Shown here in pieces: positions 1 through 5,920 of a DNA stretch of 49,228 nucleotides. Position 1 is the first letter of the stretch. Every line of letters starts with the position of its first letter. Made by a program: the position numbers and the translations under genes. Below the pieces are notes generated by a model, which ran no database searches, was not told where the DNA came from, and saw only the letters and a list, made by a program, of their open reading frames with translations. Location of the stretch: the NCBI GenBank assembly GCA_017887445.1, contig JAGHIA010000111.1, forward strand, positions 1-49,228. The letters are read 5' to 3'. The stretch comes from Fusicatenibacter sp. GTDB lineage: Bacteria; Bacillota; Clostridia; Lachnospirales; Lachnospiraceae.

Positions 1-977
1 AGGCCAGCAAGGTCCAGGCGGCCATGCTCCGCTTTACCGAGCGCCAGACCACAGCGATTCTGGAAATGCGCCTGCAGAAACTCATCGGACTGGAGATCGA
101 GGCGCTGATGAAGGAGCATAAGGAGACCATCCGCAAGATTGCCCGTTATGAGGATATCCTGAACAATTACTCCACCATGGTGTCCGTTATCCTGGAAGAT
201 CTGGAGCAGGTGAAAAAAGAATACGGAAAGCCGAGAAAGACAGCCATTGAAAATGCCAAGGAGATCGTCTTTGAGGAGGCGAAGGTGGAGGAGATGGACG
301 TGGTCTTTCTAATGGACCGCTTTGGCTACGCCAAGACCATCGACGTGACGGCTTTCGAGCGAAACAAAGAGAGCGCTACGGCGGAGAACCGCTGGGTCTT
401 CCAGTGCAAAAATACCGATAAAATCTGTATTTTTACCGACCTTGGACAGATGCATACGGTGAAGGTGCAGGATCTGCCCTACGGCAGATTCCGCGACAAG
501 GGTACGCCCATCGACAATCTGGGCAATTACAGCAGCGCCACGGAGCAGATGGTGTATGTGGACGCGCTGGAAAATATCCGGAAAGAAAAACTGCTGTTTG
601 TGTCCGCCGCCGGAATGGTGAAGCAGGTGGACGGTTCGGAATTTGACGTGGTAAAACGCACGATCGCCGCGACAAAGTTAAGCGGCGATGATGACCGGCT
701 GATTTTTGCCGGTGTCTGCGGCGGCAGCGAATATGTCGTTCTTCAGACGGCGGAGGGCTTTTTCCTGAAATTCCTTACCCAGGAGGTGCCGGAAAAGAAA
801 AAGGCGGCCATTGGAGTCCGCGGCATCCGCATGGCGGAGAACGACTATGTGGAGCACGCGTACCTGGTTGCCAGCGGCCTGGACTGTAAAGTTCTTTACA
901 AAGAAAAAGAAATTTCTCTGAATTCCCGTATTAAGCTTGCCAAACGCGACGGCAAGGGAACAAAGATCCGTGTATAG
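1..977 (+). CDS. Type IIA topoisomerase subunit A, C-terminal part (5' end outside window)
   Basis: The frame is open from the window edge (codons from base 3) to TAG at 977, so only the last ~325 residues are present. The start of the visible part (FTERQTTAILEMRLQKLIGLE) is the conserved helix near the coiled coil of GyrA/ParC, and the rest matches the C-terminal beta-pinwheel DNA-wrapping domain. The subunit cuts and rejoins DNA together with GyrB/ParE. I see no clean QRRGGRG GyrA box; the nearest stretch is FRDKGTPIDNLG, which favours a ParC-like (topoisomerase IV) subunit over gyrase. The catalytic tyrosine lies upstream of the window. A good intrinsic terminator follows at 1085-1111, so this is the last gene of its transcript. 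Family assignment is firm; ParC versus GyrA is inference. Confidence 0.88.
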   Translation, partial: ASKVQAAMLRFTERQTTAILEMRLQKLIGLEIEALMKEHKETIRKIARYEDILNNYSTMVSVILEDLEQVKKEYGKPRKTAIENAKEIVFEEAKVEEMDVVFLMDRFGYAKTIDVTAFERNKESATAENRWVFQCKNTDKICIFTDLGQMHTVKVQDLPYGRFRDKGTPIDNLGNYSSATEQMVYVDALENIRKEKLLFVSAAGMVKQVDGSEFDVVKRTIAATKLSGDDDRLIFAGVCGGSEYVVLQTAEGFFLKFLTQEVPEKKKAAIGVRGIRMAENDYVEHAYLVASGLDCKVLYKEKEISLNSRIKLAKRDGKGTKIRV

Positions 978-983
978 TATTTT

Positions 984-1077
984 ACGAAAATCCCGAGGCC
1001 GGCAGCGCGAAACTGCATGAACTGCAGTTTCTGTGCGCCGCGAAGCGTGTAACCGTTCAGCTACGCTGAACGGTTAC
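984..1077 (+). repeat. Partial copy of the 144-bp palindromic element (truncated at left)
   Basis: Bases 984-1077 match the right two thirds of the full element at 20804-20947: the GAAACTGCAT-type hairpin, the GCGAAGCGT segment, and the terminal palindrome. The palindrome has 13-bp perfect arms GTAACCGTTCAGC (1049-1061) and GCTGAACGGTTAC (1065-1077) with a 3-base loop. The left third is missing and the copy begins 7 bases after the topoisomerase stop codon. Confidence 0.85.
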
Positions 1078-1084
1078 CCATCGG

Positions 1085-1111
1085 CGGCCTGCTTCTGCAG
1101 GCCGTTTTTTT
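1085..1111 (+). terminator. Intrinsic terminator of the topoisomerase gene
   Basis: An 8-bp perfect stem, CGGCCTGC (1085-1092) with GCAGGCCG (1097-1104), closes a TTCT loop and is followed at once by seven T residues. It sits just after the repeat copy. Confidence 0.9.
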
Positions 1112-1229
1112 ATTGGAAAAACTTTGTGAAAGATATCCAGAAAAGAGGACGGTTTCCTGTCGATATTGATGAAAACATAGAATAATGCTAAATGATGCCA
1201 AAATTGTTCTAACATTTTTGAACAGATTG

Positions 1230-1238
1230 TGGTATGAT
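1230..1238 (+). promoter_or_regulatory. Possible extended -10 promoter for the isomerase/dehydrogenase genes
   Basis: TGG followed by TATGAT (1233-1238) forms a TGn-extended -10 about 40 bases before the start at 1279. The -35 region is poor (AACATT at 1211-1216, 16-bp spacing). The call rests on the -10 and on the terminator just upstream. Confidence 0.45.
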
Positions 1239-1278
1239 AATTCTATAAACTTGTGATACACAGGAAAGGTAGGTTATC

Positions 1279-2160
1279 ATGGAGAAAATCATTATTTCCG
1301 GTTTTGCCGACGAGATCAGTCCGGAGTTCGACAAGCAGCTGAGCGTTGTGCGCGAGCTTGGAATGGACCATATTTCTCTCCGCTCCGCGGACGGAAAAGG
1401 TATCGCGGATTATACGGCGGACGAGTTTGCCGAGAAGCTGCTTCCCCGTCTGGACGAAGCGCAGATCAAAATTTCTTCTATGGGATCCCCGATCGGAAAG
1501 ATCCCGGTGGACAGCGAGGAGGATTTCGAAAAGCAGAAACAGCAGCTGGAAGAAATCTGCAAAATGTGCGAAATGAGCGGGTGCCGCTTTATCCGTATGT
1601 TCAGTTTTTACATTCCGAAGGACGAGAATCCTGACGATTACAAAGAACAGGTGATCGCGAAGCTGAAAGAGTTCGTGGCTATCGCTGAGAAACACGGCGT
1701 GGTGCTCCTGCACGAAAACGAAAAAGACATTTACGGCGACATTGCCCGCCGCTGCAAAGTGATCTTCGACGAGATTCCAAGTCCCTATCTGAAAGCAGCG
1801 TTTGACTTTGCCAACTTCGTACAGTGCAAGGAAGACACCAAAGAGTGCTGGGAGCTGCTGAAGGAGCATGTGGTCTATATCCACATCAAGGACGCGGTGT
1901 ATTCGGACAACGAAAACGTCCTGTGCGGAACCGGCGACGGAAAGATCGAGGAGCTGCTGAAGCAGGCAATCTGCGACGAAGGCTACGAAGGCTTCCTGAC
2001 ACTGGAGCCTCATCTGGTATTGTTCGACACTCTGGCTTCCCTGGAGACAGAGGCTGCCGAAAACGTGATCAAGGAAAACAAGGCGAAAGACGGTGCGGAA
2101 GGATATTCCATGCAGTACCATGCGCTGTGCGGTATCCTGAACCGTATCGGCCTTGCATAA
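1279..2160 (+). CDS. Sugar phosphate isomerase/epimerase-like TIM-barrel protein
   Basis: A 293-residue cytoplasmic protein of the xylose-isomerase-like / AP-endonuclease-2 TIM-barrel superfamily. The expected metal ligands are visible in order: E146 (LLHENEKD), D176 (KAAFDFANF), H202 (YIHIKD) and E243 (TLEPHL). Members isomerise, epimerise or, in some clusters, cleave oxidised sugars; the substrate cannot be read from the sequence. ATG 1279 has AGGAAAGG at 1262-1269. It is followed 42 bases later by a Gfo/Idh/MocA dehydrogenase, then by a second such dehydrogenase and a second barrel protein, so a multi-step conversion of a sugar, cyclitol or glycoside through a keto intermediate is likely. 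No transporter or hydrolase gene accompanies the set. Confidence 0.85.
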   Translation: MEKIIISGFADEISPEFDKQLSVVRELGMDHISLRSADGKGIADYTADEFAEKLLPRLDEAQIKISSMGSPIGKIPVDSEEDFEKQKQQLEEICKMCEMSGCRFIRMFSFYIPKDENPDDYKEQVIAKLKEFVAIAEKHGVVLLHENEKDIYGDIARRCKVIFDEIPSPYLKAAFDFANFVQCKEDTKECWELLKEHVVYIHIKDAVYSDNENVLCGTGDGKIEELLKQAICDEGYEGFLTLEPHLVLFDTLASLETEAAENVIKENKAKDGAEGYSMQYHALCGILNRIGLA

Positions 2161-2202
2161 ATAATTATATGCTGCCAAAGCAGCAGAATGGAGGAAAATC
2201 AA

Positions 2203-3411
2203 ATGGAGAAAAAAATTCGTTTTGGTCTGATCGGAATCGGTGCTCAGGGCGGAGCATACGCAGGTTTTCTGACCGGTAAAGGTGGATTCCCGGGAATGCC
2301 GGCGCCGGAGTGCCCGCCTCACTGCGAACTGGGCGCGCTGTGTGATATCGATCCGGAAAAAGAAAAAATGTGTAAAGAGAAATATCCGGAATATCCGTTC
2401 TATACCGACTGGAAAGAGATGGTAGCGTCCGGAAACGTAGACGCAGTCATCACAACCGTTCCTCATTACCTGCATACAGAGATCGCAATCTACTGCCTGG
2501 AGCACGGCATGAACGTACTGGTTGAGAAACCGGCAGGCGTATACGCGAAATCTGTTCGCGAGATGAACGAGTGCGCGGCACAGCATCCGGATGTAGCGTT
2601 CGGTATCATGTTCAATCAGAGAACAAACAAGCTGTATCAGAAGGTAAAAGAAATCGTTGAATCCGGCGAGCTTGGCGAGATCCGCCGTTCCAACTGGATC
2701 ATCAACACCTGGTGGCGTCCGGACAGCTACTACAAACAGAGCGCCTGGAGAGCAACCTGGGGCGGCGAAGGCGGCGGCGTTCTTGTAAATCAGGCTCCGC
2801 ATCAGTTAGACCTGTGGCAGTGGATCTGCGGTATCCCCACATCCGTATACAGCAACTGTATCTGCGGCGCTTACAGAGATAAAGAAAGAGTAAACGTTGA
2901 GAACGACGTAACCGTGATCACCGAGTACGCAAACGGCGCGACCGGAAGCTTTATCACCTGTACCCATGACGCGGTAGGAACCGACCGTTTCGAGATCGAC
3001 CTGGACAAGGGTAAGATCGTTGTTGAGGACAGCAAGAAAGCAACCGTATACAAATTCAATAAATCTGAGGCAGAGATGAACGCGACCATGTCCATGATGG
3101 ACGTTGCGAGACTGACCTCCGGAAATTCCGCGGGCGGAGACGGCCTTTACACAACCGAGGAGTTCGAGAACGTGGACGGATGGGGATATCAGCATACGAC
3201 TGTTATGGAGAACTTCGCGCTGCATATCCTGACAGGAAGTCCGCTTCTGGCTCCGGGTTCCGACGGAATCAACGGCGTAAACCTGGCAAACGCGATTCAG
3301 CTGTCCAGCTGGCTTGGCAAGAAGGTGGAAAATCCTGTAGATGAGAATGAGTATCTTGCAGAACTGAACAAAAAGATCGAAGAAGAAGGACAGTTCCCGA
3401 CCAGGTCCTAA
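2203..3411 (+). CDS. Gfo/Idh/MocA-family NAD(P)-dependent dehydrogenase
   Basis: A 402-residue oxidoreductase. The N-terminus carries the Rossmann nucleotide motif (GLIGIGAQGG), the middle the family's EKP signature with the catalytic lysine (LVEKPAGVY), and then the GGG...NQAPHQLDLWQW segment typical of the C-terminal substrate domain. Members oxidise or reduce a ring hydroxyl of sugars, inositols or glycosides. I chose ATG 2203 over the in-frame ATG at 2188 because GGAGG (2190-2194) sits 8 bases ahead of 2203, whereas 2188 would overlap that site. It lies between a TIM-barrel isomerase and a second dehydrogenase and is separated from the latter by a palindromic element at 3413-3532, which could polarise expression. 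Substrate unknown; 3-keto-glycoside or inositol chemistry is possible. Confidence 0.86.
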   Translation: MEKKIRFGLIGIGAQGGAYAGFLTGKGGFPGMPAPECPPHCELGALCDIDPEKEKMCKEKYPEYPFYTDWKEMVASGNVDAVITTVPHYLHTEIAIYCLEHGMNVLVEKPAGVYAKSVREMNECAAQHPDVAFGIMFNQRTNKLYQKVKEIVESGELGEIRRSNWIINTWWRPDSYYKQSAWRATWGGEGGGVLVNQAPHQLDLWQWICGIPTSVYSNCICGAYRDKERVNVENDVTVITEYANGATGSFITCTHDAVGTDRFEIDLDKGKIVVEDSKKATVYKFNKSEAEMNATMSMMDVARLTSGNSAGGDGLYTTEEFENVDGWGYQHTTVMENFALHILTGSPLLAPGSDGINGVNLANAIQLSSWLGKKVENPVDENEYLAELNKKIEEEGQFPTRS

Positions 3412-3412
3412 A

Positions 3413-3532
3413 GAGTGTTTGAGAATTGCATTCTGCAAGATGCGCGTCACAGTTCAGCCAGCTGAACTGTGACATGCGGGTTACCGTTTGTGGGACGCGC
3501 ATCTTGCGGAAATGTATTTCTAAACATACTCG
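3413..3532. repeat. Family-2 palindromic repeat with a nested family-1 palindrome
   Basis: Outer arms: GAGTGTTTGAGAATTGCATT with the bases up to about 3445 on the left, and from GACGCGCATCTTGCGG to ...AAACATACTC (about 3494-3531) on the right. They are imperfect inverted copies of each other. Inside lies a perfect 13-bp family-1 palindrome, GTCACAGTTCAGC (3446-3458) and GCTGAACTGTGAC (3461-3473), flanked by ATGCGC on the left and ATGCGG on the right. The whole element fills the gap between two dehydrogenase genes that otherwise look co-transcribed. Confidence 0.8.
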
Positions 3533-3569
3533 AAACCTGATCTGAGAGTGTTCAGATACGAGGTGGGTT

Positions 3570-4571
3570 ATGAAAAAAGCAGCGGTGATAGGTCTTGGAG
3601 ACATCTCCTCGATCCATCTTGGAGCGATTGCGGCAAACGATCAGATCCAGCTCTGTGCGGTATGCGATATTGATCCGTCTGCCAGAGAGCGGGCGCCGCA
3701 GGAGGTTCCGTTTTATACAGACTATAAAGAAATGATCCGGAAAGAACAGCCGGACTGCGTACATATCTGTCTTCCCCATTACCTTCACTATCCGGTGGCA
3801 AAGGACGCGGTGGAGATGGGAGTCAATGTGTTCTGCGAAAAACCGGTGGCGCTGAACCAGGCGCAGGCTGCGGAGTATGTGCAGCTGGAGAAGGATCATC
3901 CGGAGCTTCAGATCGGCATTTGTCTCCAGAACCGTCTGAATGAGACGACCGAGGCGCTGAAAGAGCTGATCGACAGCGGAAACTACGGAAAGGTGACGGG
4001 AATCCGCGGCACAGTGCCCTGGGCCCGCCCGAAGGAATACTACGATGTGAAGCCGTGGAGAGGAAAATGGAAGACGGCAGGCGGCGGCTGTATGATCAAC
4101 CAGTCGGTCCATACGCTGGATCTTCTGTATTATCTGGCCGGACCAATCCGCCGGCTGAAAGCCTCCGTCAGCCAGGTGCTGGACTACGGCATCGAGGTGG
4201 AGGACACGGTAACCGCGTCCCTGGAGTTTGAAAATGGCGCCCGCGGCCTGTTTTACGCGACCAACGCCAACTTTAAAAATGAGTCGGTTCAGCTGGCGGT
4301 AGATCTGGAGAAGGCTTCCTTCCGTATGCGGGACAATATCCTGTACCGTGTGGAGGAGGACGGCTCGGAGGTGGTTCTCGTGGAGGACCGCAGAATGCCG
4401 GGGTCAAAATTCTACTATGGCGCCAGCCATGAAAAGCTGATCCGCAAATTTTATAACAGTCTGGAGAGCGGTAGCGGGGATTATATCCATGTGGCCGACG
4501 CGGAGATGAGCATCCGTCTCATTGACGCCATCCAGAATTCCGGACGCTTCGGAATCTGGACAGAGGTATAA
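3570..4571 (+). CDS. Gfo/Idh/MocA-family NAD(P)-dependent dehydrogenase (second)
   Basis: A 333-residue relative of the upstream dehydrogenase, about 70 residues shorter. Seen: Rossmann start (AAVIGLGDISSIH), EKP motif with catalytic lysine (FCEKPVALNQ), and GGGCMINQSVHTLDL in the C-terminal domain. ATG 3570 follows GAGGTGGG. The next gene begins 20 bases after the stop and is a TIM-barrel isomerase. Two dehydrogenases in one set suggest oxidation of a hydroxyl followed by re-reduction of a different keto intermediate, as in the keto-glycoside and inositol pathways known for this family. Which of the two acts first cannot be told. Family assignment firm, substrate unknown. Confidence 0.86.
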   Translation: MKKAAVIGLGDISSIHLGAIAANDQIQLCAVCDIDPSARERAPQEVPFYTDYKEMIRKEQPDCVHICLPHYLHYPVAKDAVEMGVNVFCEKPVALNQAQAAEYVQLEKDHPELQIGICLQNRLNETTEALKELIDSGNYGKVTGIRGTVPWARPKEYYDVKPWRGKWKTAGGGCMINQSVHTLDLLYYLAGPIRRLKASVSQVLDYGIEVEDTVTASLEFENGARGLFYATNANFKNESVQLAVDLEKASFRMRDNILYRVEEDGSEVVLVEDRRMPGSKFYYGASHEKLIRKFYNSLESGSGDYIHVADAEMSIRLIDAIQNSGRFGIWTEV

Positions 4572-4591
4572 AAAGGAAGAAGGTATTTGCC

Positions 4592-5461
4592 ATGAACAGA
4601 GGATTGATTGGTATTCAGATGAGTACCATTAAGAAAAAAATTGACGAGCTGGGTGCGTACGAAACCCTGAAGAAATGCGCGGAGCTGGGATATCACTGCA
4701 TCGAGGTTTCCCAAGTTGCCATGACTCCGGAAAACGTAGCGGGCATGAAGAAAGCCTGCGATGAGTTCGGGATCAAAGTGGCTGCATGCACCGCGTCTCT
4801 GGAGCCGATGGTTCCGGGTATGCCCGGCGAGTTCTTGGTAAGCGATTTCGATAAGATCGTACAGGACTGCAAGACGCTGAACTGCGATATGCTGCGCATC
4901 GGTATGCTGCCGATGACCTGCATGGGCAACCGGGAGAAAGCGCTGGATTTTGTAAAGCGCGCCGATGAGATGGCTGAGAAGCTGAAAGCGGAAGGCATCG
5001 ACCTGTATTACCACAACCACCATGTGGAGTTTGTGAAATACGACGGCGAGTATCTGCTGGACATCATCAAAAACAACACCAAATACATGGGATTCGAGCT
5101 GGATATCCACTGGATTCACAGAGGCGGCGAGAACCCGGTTGAGTTTATCAAAAAGTATGACGGAAGAATTCGTCTGCTGCATCTGAAAGATTACCGCATC
5201 GGCGAAGTGAAGATGCCGGAGGGACCGTTTGATCCGAAGGCATTCATGACTGCATTCACCAGCATCGTTGAGTTCGCTGAGGTTGGCGAAGGAAGCCTTC
5301 CGATCAAAGAGTGCATCGAGGCAGGTCTGGCAGGCGGAAGCGAGTACTTCCTGATCGAACAGGACGACACTTACGGACGCGATCCGTTTGAGAGCCTGAA
5401 GATCAGCCGCGACAACCTGATCAAGCTGGGATATGCTGACTGGTTCGAGCTGGAGAAATAA
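4592..5461 (+). CDS. Sugar phosphate isomerase/epimerase-like TIM-barrel protein (second)
   Basis: A 289-residue AP-endonuclease-2-type TIM barrel, only distantly like the protein at 1279. Likely metal ligands sit in YYHNHHVEF, GFELDIHW, LLHLKDY and FLIEQDDTYG. The C-terminal EQDDTYGRDPFESL stretch is typical of a subgroup often encoded next to Gfo/Idh/MocA dehydrogenases. ATG 4592 is preceded by GGAAGAAGG. It is the last gene of the set, since a strong terminator follows at 5513-5560. Likely role: isomerising, epimerising or dehydrating a keto-sugar made by the neighbouring dehydrogenases (inference from context). Confidence 0.85.
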   Translation: MNRGLIGIQMSTIKKKIDELGAYETLKKCAELGYHCIEVSQVAMTPENVAGMKKACDEFGIKVAACTASLEPMVPGMPGEFLVSDFDKIVQDCKTLNCDMLRIGMLPMTCMGNREKALDFVKRADEMAEKLKAEGIDLYYHNHHVEFVKYDGEYLLDIIKNNTKYMGFELDIHWIHRGGENPVEFIKKYDGRIRLLHLKDYRIGEVKMPEGPFDPKAFMTAFTSIVEFAEVGEGSLPIKECIEAGLAGGSEYFLIEQDDTYGRDPFESLKISRDNLIKLGYADWFELEK

Positions 5462-5484
5462 TAGATTCAGAATAACGGGATTCA

Positions 5485-5508
5485 CAGGCGCTGCGAAAGC
5501 AGCGCCTG
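5485..5508 (+). other. GAAA-tetraloop hairpin after the isomerase gene
   Basis: A perfect 10-bp stem, CAGGCGCTGC and GCAGCGCCTG, closes a GAAA tetraloop. No T-run follows, so it is not itself a terminator; it may protect the 3' end of the mRNA. The true terminator starts 5 bases later. Confidence 0.6.
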
Positions 5509-5512
5509 CCGG

Positions 5513-5560
5513 AAACCGCACGTTCGGCAAAGAAATGCTTGTCGGATGTGCGGTTTTTTT
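5513..5560 (+). terminator. Intrinsic terminator of the isomerase/dehydrogenase genes
   Basis: AAACCGCAC (5513-5521) pairs with GTGCGGTTT (5548-5556). The stem extends inward with mismatches to a loop around 5531-5535, and TTTTTTT closes the 3' side. Confidence 0.88.
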
Positions 5561-5580
5561 CTTTTGGTTTGTGAAATACT

Positions 5581-5608
5581 GTAACGATTCGGCGGGCTGA
5601 ATCATTAC
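5581..5608. repeat. Family-1 palindrome, 28 bp
   Basis: Arms GTAACGATTCGGC (5581-5593) and GCTGAATCATTAC (5596-5608) with a 2-base loop. The flanks GAAATACT (5573-5580) and AAATTACT (5609-5616) agree at 6 of 8 positions, consistent with a decayed target-site duplication. It lies just before the copA promoter. Confidence 0.75.
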
Positions 5609-5618
5609 AAATTACTGC

Positions 5619-5647
5619 TTTACATTTGTTTCTGACTGTGTTATGAT
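5619..5647 (+). promoter_or_regulatory. Sigma-70-type promoter of copA
   Basis: TTTACA (5619-5624), a 17-bp spacer and TATGAT (5642-5647). The predicted start is near 5654. A perfect inverted repeat resembling a copper-repressor site begins 14 bases after the -10. Confidence 0.8.
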
Positions 5648-5660
5648 ATGGCTGTAAGGA

Positions 5661-5681
5661 ATATACCCCATGGGGGTATAT
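5661..5681. promoter_or_regulatory. CsoR-like copper operator
   Basis: Perfect 9-bp inverted repeat ATATACCCC and GGGGTATAT around a central ATG. The TACCCC/GGGGTA core is the hallmark of CsoR-family operators known upstream of copper ATPase genes in Firmicutes. It lies immediately after the predicted transcription start, where a bound repressor would block transcription until Cu(I) releases it. No csoR gene is in the window, so the repressor would be encoded elsewhere. Confidence 0.72.
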
Positions 5682-5741
5682 AAGGCAACTGAGAGATACA
5701 GTACACGGATTTTGCACGCCCCATTTTGCGGAGAAACAGTC

Positions 5742-5783
5742 CCAAAATCAGTCAATGCAGCCTGCTGCGCCTTCTGATTTTGG
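5742..5783 (+). other. Stem-loop in the copA leader
   Basis: CCAAAATCAG (5742-5751) pairs perfectly with CTGATTTTGG (5774-5783), with a smaller GCAGC/GCTGC hairpin inside. It lies in the ~265-base leader between the copA promoter and start codon. No T-run follows. Function unknown; it may be part of an inserted repeat. Confidence 0.5.
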
Positions 5784-5794
5784 ATCAAATTCCA

Positions 5795-5838
5795 CAAATT
5801 GTGTAACAGTTCAGCCAGCTGAACTGTTACCAAATTGT
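5795..5838. mobile_element. 28-bp palindromic mini-element with perfect 8-bp direct repeats
   Basis: The palindrome 5803-5830 has perfect 13-bp arms, GTAACAGTTCAGC and GCTGAACTGTTAC, around CA. It is bounded directly by identical octamers CAAATTGT at 5795-5802 and 5831-5838, as expected of a target-site duplication made on insertion. Removing one octamer and the palindrome restores a continuous CCACAAATTGTGG, itself palindromic and part of a family-2 repeat. The insertion lies in the copA leader. Confidence 0.8.
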
Positions 5839-5839
5839 G

Positions 5840-5896
5840 GCGCACATCCTGCGGAAAGCAGGTTTCAAACATATTTTGGAGCGTGTTTGAAAATCC
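5840..5896 (+). repeat. Family-2 repeat half upstream of copA
   Basis: From GCGCACATCCTGCGGAAAGC to the TTTCAAACATATTTT stretch and GGAGCGTGTTTGAAAAT, this resembles the right half of the family-2 copies at 3494-3531 and 17290-17333. It is divergent, and its left half is interrupted by the mini-element. Confidence 0.55.
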
Positions 5897-5920
5897 GGTG
5901 TTTACTTGGAAGGAGCGGTT

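Noticed and set aside
1243-2802. 519-codon open frame on the minus strand
   Set aside because: It lies opposite two clear genes (TIM-barrel isomerase and dehydrogenase), has no ribosome binding site and a composition of repeated Phe, Leu, His and Val typical of antisense shadows.
5485-5508. Terminator at the GAAA-tetraloop hairpin
   Set aside because: No T-run follows; the real terminator is at 5513-5560.
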